22,985 bases of DNA from contig CAIRNL010000381.1 in assembly GCA_903879975.1 (NCBI GenBank), forward strand, positions 1 through 22,985, read 5' to 3'. Shown here piece after piece: positions 1 to 7,822 of the stretch (position 1 is the first letter of the stretch; each line of letters opens with the position of its first letter). The translations under genes were made by a program, and so were the position numbers. Origin of the DNA: an uncultured Chloroflexota bacterium. Its GTDB lineage: Bacteria; Chloroflexota; Anaerolineae; Caldilineales; Caldilineaceae. The notes beneath the pieces were generated by a model. The model did no database searches and was not told the origin of the DNA. It saw only the letters and a list, made by a program, of their open reading frames with translations.

Positions 1-1187
1 CGCTGGTGGTGACCAAGACCGGCGAACTCAGTGTCGACGTGCGTGAGGTGCAGTTCCTTGCCAAGGCGCTCAAGCCCATGCCAGATAAGTGGCACGGCGT
101 GCGCGACCAGGAGAAGCGTTACCGGCGCCGCTATGTCGATCTCCTGGCGAATTCGCCAGTGCGTGACATCTTCCGGACGCGCGCTGCAATCATCCGCGCG
201 CTGCGCGGCTTTCTCGACGGTGAGGGTTTCCTGGAAGTGGAGACACCGATCTTGCAGCCGCTCTACGGCGGCGCGGCTGCACGCCCCTTTGTCACGCATC
301 ACAACCAACTGCATCAGGATCTCTACTTACGTATTAGCTTCGAGCTCTATCTCAAGCGGCTTATCGTGGGCGGCTACGACCGCGTCTACGAGATCGGCCG
401 CGATTTCCGCAACGAGGGCGTCAGCTTTAAGCACAACCCAGAGTTTACGCAGCTCGAGTTTTATGAAGCTTATGCCGATTACCAGGACGTTATGCGTCGC
501 ACTGAAGAGATGGTCGCCTTCGTAGCACGTCAAGTCACTGGCAGCACCACCATCACGTGGCAGGGACATACCGTCGACCTGACCCCGCCCTGGCGCCGGC
601 TCCCGCTGCGTCAAGCCATCCTCGACGCCACCGGTATCGACTACGAGGCCTATCCTGACGCTGAGTCACTGGCCACAGAGATGCGCCGCCTCGGGCACGA
701 TCCAGACCTGCGCAGCAACTGGGGAAAATTGGTCGACAGCCTCATGGCCAAATATGTCGAACCCAACCTGATCCAGCCGACCTTTCTGACCGACTACCCG
801 CTTGACGTCAGCCCGCTGGCGAAGGGATCGCCCGATGACCCGCGACTGGTGGAGCGCTTCGAGGGCTTCATGGTCGGCATGGAGATTTGTAACGCGTTCA
901 GCGAGTTGAACGACCCTATCGACCAGTTACGCCGCTTCATGGATGAAGCCTACCGGGCGCGCCACGGCGACGAGGAAGCCCACCCTGTCGACGAGGACTA
1001 CATTGAGGCACTGCGCTACGGGATGCCGCCGACCGGAGGCTTTGGGATGGGCGTCGACCGCCTTACCATGATCCTCACCGACACAGATACCATTCGCGAG
1101 GTCATTCTCTTCCCGCATCTGCGTACGATTCGCGAGGGGAGTGACGAGGACGAAGGCAACAGTGAGGAAGTGCCATCCGCGCAGTAG
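1..1187 (+). CDS. lysS: Lysyl-tRNA synthetase, class II (5' end outside the window)
   Basis: This enzyme charges tRNA-Lys with lysine in the cytoplasm, using ATP. About 393 residues are present. The frame is open to the window edge, so the N-terminal OB-fold (roughly the first 100 residues) is cut off; the fragment begins at the OB-fold end with TKTGELSV followed by KWHG and RYRRRYVDL. Class II motif 2 (YEIGRDFRNEG, near nt 385-420) and its continuation HNPEFTQLEFYEAY are intact. Motif 3 (GGFGMGVDRLTMIL, near nt 1035-1076) lies close to the C-terminus. A short acidic tail follows motif 3 and is not part of the catalytic core. The gene ends at TAG 1185-1187 and is followed by an intrinsic terminator. 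It converges on the glycosyltransferase cluster. Confidence 0.96.
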   Translation, partial: LVVTKTGELSVDVREVQFLAKALKPMPDKWHGVRDQEKRYRRRYVDLLANSPVRDIFRTRAAIIRALRGFLDGEGFLEVETPILQPLYGGAAARPFVTHHNQLHQDLYLRISFELYLKRLIVGGYDRVYEIGRDFRNEGVSFKHNPEFTQLEFYEAYADYQDVMRRTEEMVAFVARQVTGSTTITWQGHTVDLTPPWRRLPLRQAILDATGIDYEAYPDAESLATEMRRLGHDPDLRSNWGKLVDSLMAKYVEPNLIQPTFLTDYPLDVSPLAKGSPDDPRLVERFEGFMVGMEICNAFSELNDPIDQLRRFMDEAYRARHGDEEAHPVDEDYIEALRYGMPPTGGFGMGVDRLTMILTDTDTIREVILFPHLRTIREGSDEDEGNSEEVPSAQ

Positions 1188-1219
1188 CGTAAGGATGCAG
1201 CGTCGAAAATTTGAAACGA

Positions 1220-1251
1220 GGGCGGGGTGTCTGCGGATGCCCCGCCCTTTT
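1220..1251 (+). terminator. Intrinsic terminator of lysS
   Basis: A perfect 8-bp GC stem (1220-1227 GGGCGGGG with 1240-1247 CCCCGCCC) encloses a 12-nt loop and is followed by TTTT. It lies 33 nt after the lysS stop. On the opposite strand the stem is preceded by AAAA and followed by a moderately T-rich stretch, so it may also stop the converging minus-strand transcript. Confidence 0.9.
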
Positions 1252-1281
1252 GTCAATCGGCATTGGCTACCGGTGCGTAGA

Positions 1282-4200
1282 TCATTCGCTGGGCGGTGAC
1301 GCTACAGTCATTTCAAGCAGGGGTACGGCATCGTCGGGCAGCGAGACGCCGTGCCGGTCACGTGCGGGCAGGCGTACGCCGCTGTTGGCCGCATCGTAGA
1401 AGCCCAGCAGCAGGCGATAGGTGCCCGGTGCAGCATCGGCTGCCACGGGCAGGACAACTGCCTCCGCAATGGCTTCGCCCTGGCGCCAGGACGTTGTAGG
1501 GTTGGCGCCATTTTGCGGTTGGGCGTCGGTTTGCGCTGCCATACCCAACGCTGGGTTGTGCAGATGCAGGAAGCGCGTGTAGTCGCCGTCCGTTGCGCCG
1601 AGTGCCCGGTAGAAGATCGTCGCGGTCAGCGTTTCGCCTGGCTGCACGGTGGTTCCGCTGCTGAGGGTAATGCCGACCAGCTCAATGGTGTCACCAAACG
1701 TGGCGGCAACCCGGGTCACAGGTTGTCTCTGGTTGCTGTTCAGCACCTTGAATGTTGCCACTGTGTAAGCATCGCCTGGCACATCGCCGTTGCGGTCTCG
1801 GATCGGTACGCGTTCGTCCGTGCGGCGGTCGCGCACCGCTACGCGTAGTGTATAGCGCCCTGACGGCAGGTCGTCCGGCAGGCGGAGCGTCGCGCGTTCG
1901 TGCGGCGTCAGGTAATCATGCCAGAGGTTCAGGACGTCATCGCGCCAGCCTACCTGCAGGTCGAGGGCGGCAACCTTCTGTAGAGCGTGGTCGACGATTT
2001 CAATCACACTCTGGTAGGGATAGACTTCCGGCGTGATGGTATGCCAGAGCAGGTCGATGGCGATGCGGTCATTGGCTGCCACACTGCTCGTGTCGTTCAG
2101 TGGCGCGTCGCCGACTGTCGCACGCACACCGCCCAGTGTTGCAACAGGCAGTGCATCGGGCTGACCAAACGTTGCTGCTGGTGCGTAGGTTGTGGCAACG
2201 GCGGGCTGCTCAGGCAGTTCGATCTGCAGAAGGTCGCGCGCGGGCAGTAGCACAGCGCCCGTCGCTCCATCAGCCAGCTCGAGTGCTAGCGTATAGCGAC
2301 CCGCAGGCATGCCGGGCGGTAGATCCAATGCGGCGGCATCTTGCATGAGCGATCCGGGCCGCCATGCTGCCGTCGACCATGTGCCAAAGCGCGGCACGCC
2401 GCGCAGCGCGCTGATCGTCCTGCCAGCGGCGTCGGTCAGGCGCCACTCGGCAAGCAACGCCGGCTGGTTGGCGCGCACCAACCAGAGCGGGCGAATCGTG
2501 AGCTGCTCGCGGTCGGCGTGCGCGTCGATCCCGGCAAGGTCGAGGCCGGGCGCCGCCGCAAACGGGAATTCGACGCTGGCCTGCCTGGTCTGGGCCGGCA
2601 TGGGCTGCGTACCGCTCATCCAGACAAGGCCGGCGGCGAGCGTTGTGGCGGTCGCCAGCAGCAGCGCCCGCCGTGCAGAGAAAAAGAGGGCGAGCACCAG
2701 TAAGGTAAGCCCCAGAACAGTGAGGATCGTTCCAGCCTGCGCAGGCATAGTGGCCGCGCGTGCGAACGTTACGGTCTGCTCCCCTTCCGGAACAGCGATG
2801 TTCAGCAGGCCGGTCGTGGCGTCGGGCTGCGCAGCCTGTGCGGGACCTCCATCCAGCGTAACCTGCCAGCCGGGAAAAGAGAACTGGCTCCACGTTAGGG
2901 ACAGCGGCGCGGCGCCGTTGCTTGTGACGCTGTCCCTGCCGTCGTGCGTCATTGCGCTCGCTGCGCGCACGCTTGCCTCGACTTCGGGCAGAAGCGGCGC
3001 AGGGCTTTGGAGCGCAGCAAGGTCCGCCCACCGCGGCAGGAACTCGTCGTCGTAGCCGGCGCCGTAGGCCGGCTCGGCCTGCTCGAAGCGGTTGACGGCC
3101 GCCAGGGTCAGATCGATGTCGCCTGCTGCCGTCAGGAAGGGCGTTTCGCCGGGCCGCGGCGCCTGCGTGATCACGATGAAGGCGACGATCACGGTCGTGG
3201 CAAGGGCGCGTGCGGGTGCGGAGGGCAAGGCCGCAATGGCCCCGGCGCCGATGACCGCCACCGCCGGCCCCATGATGCTCAACAGCCGCCATGGGAACTG
3301 GACGACGGCCAGCGCATTTACATTCGCCCACAGTGGCGCGCTGAGCGGCGAGAGCAGCAGCGCACAGCCAGCCGCCACGCTGACCCAGTACCACCACTCC
3401 ACAGTGCGCCGGCGCGTCAGGATCAGCCCGGCCAGCAACAACAGCGCTTGGATCGCGCTCAATTGGTAGGGCGTCTGCCCGCCGTCCACGGCCCGAAAGC
3501 GCAGGTCGAGTTCGACAAAATCGCGCCAGCGCCACAGGTTGTCCAGCACCAACGCCGTCGACCACGCGCTCTCCGACAGCGAACCACGCTCGAACAGTTG
3601 CGGCAGCCAGACGACCGCGCTGAGCAGCGCCGCCGACAGAGCGGCAGCGACCGGTGCAGCGAGCAGCTTCCATGCAGGCTGGCCCATGTCCCGCAAAGCC
3701 AGCGCCATCACGACGGCATAGCCGGCTAGCCATGGCAGCGCCAGCAGGAAGGTGATCGTGTGCGTCATGGCCAGCAGGGCAAGCAAGGCTGCACCCAGCG
3801 CAAGCGACGGCAGCGGACGCCGTGCCGCCATCATGCGACGCAGCGCCCAGAAGAGCCAGGGCAGCAACGCCTGTGCACCGATCTCGCCGAACGCGCCTCG
3901 CACGAATACGTTGGCCAGCAGGTAGGTCGCATAGGTGTACGCGGCCGCCGCCAGCAAGCCGGGCCAGAAGGCGGGGAGGGGCGAGGGGCGAGGGGCGAGG
4001 GGCGTACGATCCGTCTCACCAGCCAGGGACGCGTACATGTCGCTGGCCAGGAATGCCGCACCTACTGCGCCAAAGAGGACGGCCAGCACATAGCTCCAGC
4101 CGTAGGCCGCTGCCTGCCCCAGCCCGCCCAGATGCAGTGTCTCTGCCACGTAATACATGGCCGGTGCATAAAAATTGAAGAGCGGGTAGCCGTAGCCGGT

Positions 4201-4443
4201 GTAGAGTTCGGGAATCCAGCGCGGCAGCCATTCGCCCTGGCGCACATGCTGGTCGAAGACGAAGAGGCGCATGAGATGGACGGGCGTGTCGTCAGCGATG
4301 GCGGCGACCCCGCGCGTGATCAGCAGCCACACGGCAGGCAGCGCGATGGTTGCTGCGGCCAGCGCGAGCGTTACGCGCGAGCGCACGAAGCGGGCCAGGG
4401 TGCTTTCGGACGCAGCCGACGCCTCGCTGATCGGTGTGGTCAT
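1282..4443 (-). CDS. PTPS-related GT-C-type membrane protein with three C-terminal beta-modules
   Basis: Large polytopic membrane protein of 1053 residues. The N-terminal half resembles the bacterial '6-pyruvoyl-tetrahydropterin synthase-related' membrane family (PF10131), which is related to GT-C glycosyltransferases. Signature stretches are DDTPVHLMRL (51-60), YGYPLFNFYAPAMYY (84-98), VRGAFGE (181-187) and, later, VQFPWRLLSIMG. Many hydrophobic segments follow to about residue 430, then a soluble region and a final hydrophobic pair. The last ~430 residues look like three tandem beta-rich modules (about 626-756, 757-902, 903-1053), each ending in a pattern like AGRYTL..G.YD. It probably transfers or handles sugars on the outer face of the membrane; the substrate cannot be told. 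The ATG at 4443 overlaps the TGA of the upstream gene (ATGA), suggesting translational coupling. A heptanucleotide repeat adds a Pro-rich loop at about residues 146-156. Paralogue of the gene at 10801-13029. Confidence 0.85.
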   Translation of the reverse strand: MTTPISEASAASESTLARFVRSRVTLALAAATIALPAVWLLITRGVAAIADDTPVHLMRLFVFDQHVRQGEWLPRWIPELYTGYGYPLFNFYAPAMYYVAETLHLGGLGQAAAYGWSYVLAVLFGAVGAAFLASDMYASLAGETDRTPLAPRPSPLPAFWPGLLAAAAYTYATYLLANVFVRGAFGEIGAQALLPWLFWALRRMMAARRPLPSLALGAALLALLAMTHTITFLLALPWLAGYAVVMALALRDMGQPAWKLLAAPVAAALSAALLSAVVWLPQLFERGSLSESAWSTALVLDNLWRWRDFVELDLRFRAVDGGQTPYQLSAIQALLLLAGLILTRRRTVEWWYWVSVAAGCALLLSPLSAPLWANVNALAVVQFPWRLLSIMGPAVAVIGAGAIAALPSAPARALATTVIVAFIVITQAPRPGETPFLTAAGDIDLTLAAVNRFEQAEPAYGAGYDDEFLPRWADLAALQSPAPLLPEVEASVRAASAMTHDGRDSVTSNGAAPLSLTWSQFSFPGWQVTLDGGPAQAAQPDATTGLLNIAVPEGEQTVTFARAATMPAQAGTILTVLGLTLLVLALFFSARRALLLATATTLAAGLVWMSGTQPMPAQTRQASVEFPFAAAPGLDLAGIDAHADREQLTIRPLWLVRANQPALLAEWRLTDAAGRTISALRGVPRFGTWSTAAWRPGSLMQDAAALDLPPGMPAGRYTLALELADGATGAVLLPARDLLQIELPEQPAVATTYAPAATFGQPDALPVATLGGVRATVGDAPLNDTSSVAANDRIAIDLLWHTITPEVYPYQSVIEIVDHALQKVAALDLQVGWRDDVLNLWHDYLTPHERATLRLPDDLPSGRYTLRVAVRDRRTDERVPIRDRNGDVPGDAYTVATFKVLNSNQRQPVTRVAATFGDTIELVGITLSSGTTVQPGETLTATIFYRALGATDGDYTRFLHLHNPALGMAAQTDAQPQNGANPTTSWRQGEAIAEAVVLPVAADAAPGTYRLLLGFYDAANSGVRLPARDRHGVSLPDDAVPLLEMTVASPPSE
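3978..4004. repeat. Heptanucleotide tandem repeat inside a coding region
   Basis: The 7-bp unit GGGGCGA (plus strand) occurs three times exactly, followed by a fourth copy lacking its last base; an imperfect GGGGA precedes it. It lies in the PTPS-related gene and encodes a PLAPRPSPLP-type loop that the paralogue lacks. Seven is not a multiple of three, so gain or loss of a unit would shift the frame. Confidence 0.9.
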
Positions 4444-6409
4444 GGTCGCCCGGCGCAGAGCGGCAGTGTCACGCGGCCCAGGCTGTAGCCGCTTTCACCG
4501 GCAAGCGCAATGGGCTGCGTGGATTCGGTTTCGTAGGCAATGGCCCACAGCTCGTACTCGCCGGCTGGCAGCGGATCGGCGCTGAACTCGAAGAACTGTG
4601 TGCCGCTGTCGGGGCTTTCCCACTGGCGCGCGGCGCGGCCGTTGCTGTTCTGCAGCCAGCTGTCGACCTGGGCGGCGGTGCGGCCGTCGGCCAGGTGAAC
4701 CAGGCGCACCGAAGCCGAGAGATCGACAGGATAGGGAGCATCGCTCTGCCACGTCAGATCGGCGGCCAGTTGCTCGCTGCTGGCGCCGTCAGGCAGGAAG
4801 CAGTAGAGCACGGCGTTTTCGAAGCGCAGCCCGCCTTCGGCGATGATGGGGCCGCCGCTCAGTTGCGCTCGGTTACTCTTCGCCGCGGTCGGTGTGAAGT
4901 AGTCGATCTGATAGGTCTTGCCATCTTCGGTGCCGACAGGTGTATAGCCTGCCAGCCGGAGTTGCGCGTCGATCCGGCGCTGCGGGTCTGCATCGGCGTG
5001 CATGCCGGCCAGCCAGCGTACCAGGCCGACGCGCCCGGCATCTGGCACGCTGATGACGAAGGGACGCTCTACGACGGCATAATTTGTGGCGAAATCAGTG
5101 AGGAAGTCGATGGACCAGTAATTGGAGCGCGGCCAGCCCCACGAGAGTGGGATGACGAAGAAGGTGTCGGGGTTGCTCTCGATGGCACGGGAGAGAGCGC
5201 TCATGTCGGCATCGTATTGTTCGAAGCTCTCGCGCGTGTTCTGCCAGTGCATATAGTCGCGCTGGCTGAGCGCGCCGTCAGCGATGAGAATGAGTATGCC
5301 GGCCAGCAGGGCCAGACTGGTACGCCGTGCCTGGGTGGCGTCGGTCGCCCCGATGGCAAAGAGACGCATGATGCCATACCCTGTCAACAGGAAGACGGCC
5401 GGTGCCATGACGAGCACGCGCAGGTGATTGGGTGGCAGCGGCGTTCCCGACACGGCAAGAATACCGGGCCAGATCATCACGGCGATCGTCCAGGCCAGCA
5501 TGCGCGGGGCGGCCCGTCCCCAGGCCAGGACAAAGCCCAGCAAGAAGAACGGTGCAACAAACCACGCGATCGGCGGTCGCCCGGGAATATTGTGCAGCCA
5601 GATCGGGTCCCCTGTGATTCCGGCCATTTTCAGATGCTCGACCAGTTGGAACCAGAAGAGAGACCACGGCTCAGGGCGGGAGAAGAGCCAGACCTGTTGC
5701 GATCTCTGAAAACCGGCAGCCGGGTTGAGATAGATGGCCACCGCCAGCGGCAGTGCTACGAGGCCGGCAGTCGTCAGCAGCGCGATCACACCGCGCCACT
5801 GCACTGCCCGGCGCCAGTCGATGAGCAGCACGATGGCCAGAAGCGGCACGAAACGTGCAGCTACGTAGGTGTACTGCATGAGGCCGAGCAGAGCGCCGGC
5901 GGCAATGTAGGGGCGCAGATCGCTGCGATTGCGACAGCGCCAGAGCAGCAGCAGAAAAATCGGGAAGAGTGCCAGGAAGAGGTTGGCCCGGTAGGAGATG
6001 CGGCTGAGCGAGACTGTCCAGAAAGTCATGGCCACGAAGCCGGCTCCGATGAGCGCCGCACGCTCGTCGAGCAGGCGGCGGCCGAGGGCGAAGGTGCTGG
6101 CCACGGCGACCACACCGGCCATGGCCGCGGGCAGGCGCAGGACAAAGGCATTGTTGCCCAGCACATTGACGAAGAGGCTGAGCAGGTAGATGTAGAGTGG
6201 CTCGCGGCCGTTATTGGCTGGGAAGAAAAGCGGTGTCTCGCCCTGCCAGACGCGCAGCGCGTCGACGCCGTTGGCGCCTTCGTCAAAGTGCAGGCCGGGC
6301 GGCGCAACGTCCAGTCTGTAGACGCGTAGGAAGAAAGCAGCTAAAAAAAAAGCAGCAGCGCAATTCGGATGATGTGATCAGGACGGCGCAACCCGGCAAT
6401 TGGCGGCAT
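4440..6409 (-). CDS. PMT/ArnT-like GT-C glycosyltransferase, frameshifted at a T9 run
   Basis: Integral-membrane glycosyltransferase of the GT-C fold, of the kind that moves sugars from polyprenyl-phosphate donors on the outer face of the membrane. The main frame (6164 down to 4440) opens only at a GTG (82 residues into the reconstructed protein), inside a conserved segment. In the same frame upstream, with no start codon, lies clear family sequence: FLRVYRLD, PPGLHFDEG with the first-loop acidic pair, and NNGREPLYIYLL. These align with the paralogue at 7823-10804. A good ATG (6409) with an AAGG ribosome site begins a 22-codon frame (MPPIAGLRRP...LLLFF) that stops at TAG exactly at nine T's (6351-6343). 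A -1 shift, or one extra T, joins the two into a 656-residue protein of normal layout. About ten membrane segments precede a C-terminal beta-module. The stop overlaps the next ATG (ATGA). Read error, slippage or real mutation cannot be told apart here. Confidence 0.8.
6343..6351 (-). repeat. T9 homopolymer (A9 on the plus strand) at the frameshift site
   Basis: Nine consecutive T's on the coding strand at codons 20-22 of the PMT-like gene. In-frame reading is CTT TTT TTT TAG; a -1 shift reads TTT TTT TTA and enters the long frame. The run contains a U UUU UUU heptamer with a stop codon directly after it. It is also a typical site for homopolymer miscalls. Confidence 0.85.
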
Positions 6410-6412
6410 AGA

Positions 6413-6416
6413 CCTT
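6413..6416 (-). promoter_or_regulatory. Ribosome binding site that fixes the PMT-like gene start at 6409
   Basis: AAGG overlaps the TAA stop (6417-6415) of the upstream SUMF1-like gene and sits 3 nt before ATG 6409. This spacing is short, but the tight stop-to-start distance (5 nt) and the family-like continuation support this start over the downstream GTG at 6164. Confidence 0.55.
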
Positions 6417-7668
6417 ACTCAGGAATTCCCGATCTCGCACAGCGAAAGCCGACGCGGAAGCTTCGGAAGAGCGGCTTGTCATTCGATCCCTCCAGCACCG
6501 TATCGCCCCAGTGACCGCCCTTGCGATGGAAGGTGCGGCTGTACCACCAGTTGTCGTGGTAGCTACCGCCCCGGATCGAGAAGTAGATGACGTTCTCATC
6601 CTGGAGTTGCTCCGTGTTGACCGGGTTTGCGTAGGGAGAGATGGTGTAATAATAATCGTAATAGTGATCCTGTACCCACTCAAAGACGTTGCCGGCGAGA
6701 TTGACCGCGCCGTACGGGCTTTGATTGCCGCGGAAGTCATCGACGCGCTCGGGGTGGAAGTCCCCGCAGCGATTGAGGGTATCGCAGGTATAGTGTTCGC
6801 TGCCCCACGGCCACGGGCGGGTGTCGACGGCCCCGCGCGCCGCTTTCTCCCATTCGGCTTCGGTTGGCAGACGCTTGCCCTTCCAGGAGCAATAATCCTC
6901 TGCGTCCCAGTGCGAGACATACATCACTGGGAAGTAGTCATAGTCTGGATTGTAGAAGTACGGCTCATTGATGTTCGAGATGAACTTGCGCGGCAGGTTG
7001 CACGCACCCGCCTCGGTGCAGGCGCGGTATTCCTGGTTCGTCACCTCGAACTTATCGATCTGAAACGCATCCAGGTACACCTCGTGTAGCGGGACGTCGA
7101 CGTAGGAGCACGGATAGGCGCCCGAGTTGTTCGGGTCGCAGCCCATGAGAAAGGGTCCGGCCGGCACGTCGACCATGGTACCGATTTCGGGCGTATCCAG
7201 GAAATAGTCGGTCTTGAAGGACCAAATCTCGCTCGCCGCATGGGCATCTCCGGCATGATCGGCCACGATCTGCCAGAAGTATTCGGTGTTTTCGGCCAAG
7301 GTGGGCGGGTCAAACACTTGCCCGCCGTACTGGGTCGCTATCGCTTCATCGGGCGTTGAGTCGTTCGCTTCCAAAAAGATTGTGAAGGTCGTGCCTTGTA
7401 ACTTTGGGTCGATCAGGTTCCAAGTGAGGTAGGTATTGAGGCTGCGGCGAACGCTCTCGTCAGGTGGATAGGGATCGGTGAAAGGCGGAGCCTTTTGAAT
7501 AATAGGGATGAACACAGCGCCGGGTGGTTCGACAGTGGGCGCGGCAGTTGGATCTTCGCCGGGCATAGTGCCCTGGCTCGCAACGGTTTGATCGCTGTGC
7601 ATCGCTGCTGCCACCACCACGACCGCAAAGGTGGCCACGGCGACGACCACGCGTTGTCTCCTGTTCAT
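6415..7668 (-). CDS. Secreted SUMF1/FGE-fold protein lacking the catalytic cysteine pair
   Basis: A 417-residue exported protein. Residues 7-22 are a hydrophobic signal or anchor with no lipobox. A Pro-rich linker follows, then a fibronectin-III-like domain (about 68-154, with TEYFWQIVADH and EIWSFKTDY). The SUMF1/FGE-sulfatase domain (PF03781) spans about 162-413: MVDVPAGPFLMGC, FEVTNQEY, DYCSWKGKRLPTEAEWEKAA, NLAGNVFEWV, IRGGSY and GFRCAR. In true formylglycine-generating enzymes the segment after RGGS carries two active-site cysteines (human Cys336 and Cys341). Here it reads YHDNWWYSRTFHRKG, without cysteine, so sulfatase activation is unlikely. The fold is widely reused for binding and for other enzymes; the role here is unknown. 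ATG 7668 is chosen because a GGGAGG ribosome site lies about 10 nt upstream. The gene has its own promoter and sits between two glycosyltransferase pairs. Confidence 0.85.
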   Translation of the reverse strand: MNRRQRVVVAVATFAVVVVAAAMHSDQTVASQGTMPGEDPTAAPTVEPPGAVFIPIIQKAPPFTDPYPPDESVRRSLNTYLTWNLIDPKLQGTTFTIFLEANDSTPDEAIATQYGGQVFDPPTLAENTEYFWQIVADHAGDAHAASEIWSFKTDYFLDTPEIGTMVDVPAGPFLMGCDPNNSGAYPCSYVDVPLHEVYLDAFQIDKFEVTNQEYRACTEAGACNLPRKFISNINEPYFYNPDYDYFPVMYVSHWDAEDYCSWKGKRLPTEAEWEKAARGAVDTRPWPWGSEHYTCDTLNRCGDFHPERVDDFRGNQSPYGAVNLAGNVFEWVQDHYYDYYYTISPYANPVNTEQLQDENVIYFSIRGGSYHDNWWYSRTFHRKGGHWGDTVLEGSNDKPLFRSFRVGFRCARSGIPE

Positions 7669-7678
7669 GGCTTGATAT

Positions 7679-7684
7679 CCTCCC
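7679..7684 (-). promoter_or_regulatory. Strong ribosome binding site of the SUMF1-like gene
   Basis: The minus strand reads GGGAGG, 10 nt before ATG 7668. It lies just downstream of the closing arm of a possible leader hairpin (7686-7692). Confidence 0.7.
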
Positions 7685-7685
7685 G

Positions 7686-7739
7686 CCGCATCCCGCTCTC
7701 AGTGCCGGCAGGCACCGACCCTCACAGTGCCCGATGCGG
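7686..7739 (-). other. Potential structured 5' leader of the SUMF1-like transcript
   Basis: Two nested inverted repeats lie in the untranslated leader: an outer 7-bp stem (7733-7739 with 7686-7692, CCGCATC/GATGCGG on the minus strand) and an inner 5-bp stem (7711-7715 with 7702-7706, GTGCC/GGCAC, 4-nt loop). The outer stem closes right beside the ribosome binding site. No known riboswitch pattern was recognised. Confidence 0.4.
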
Positions 7740-7791
7740 GAACCCAATCGCGCAACGCAGCGCGCGACGCCTCTACTGATCGCATTCCGTC

Positions 7792-7821
7792 AGTATACTC
7801 GGAAGATCGAAGCACTATCAA
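7792..7821 (-). promoter_or_regulatory. Sigma70-type promoter for the SUMF1-like gene
   Basis: The minus strand reads TTGATA (7821-7816), an 18-nt spacer, then TATACT (7797-7792). It begins just after the TGA of the upstream glycosyltransferase gene. The predicted start lies near 7785, leaving a leader of about 115 nt. It implies that the downstream genes can be transcribed independently of the 13029-7823 pair. Confidence 0.7.
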
Positions 7822-7822
7822 A

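Noticed and set aside
2270..3733. Long minus-strand open frame (487 codons) in another frame of the PTPS-related gene
   Set aside because: Arg/Ala-rich low-complexity translation with no motif; it overlaps a gene with strong family signatures.
4440..6164. GTG 6164 as the true start of the PMT-like gene
   Set aside because: It lies inside a conserved segment and would remove the first membrane helix and the catalytic acidic loop.
4434..6329. Very long open frame (631 codons) on the plus strand, antisense to the PMT-like gene
   Set aside because: Its product has no membrane or domain pattern and is rich in residues expected from antisense reading of GC-rich codons; the minus strand encodes clear family motifs.
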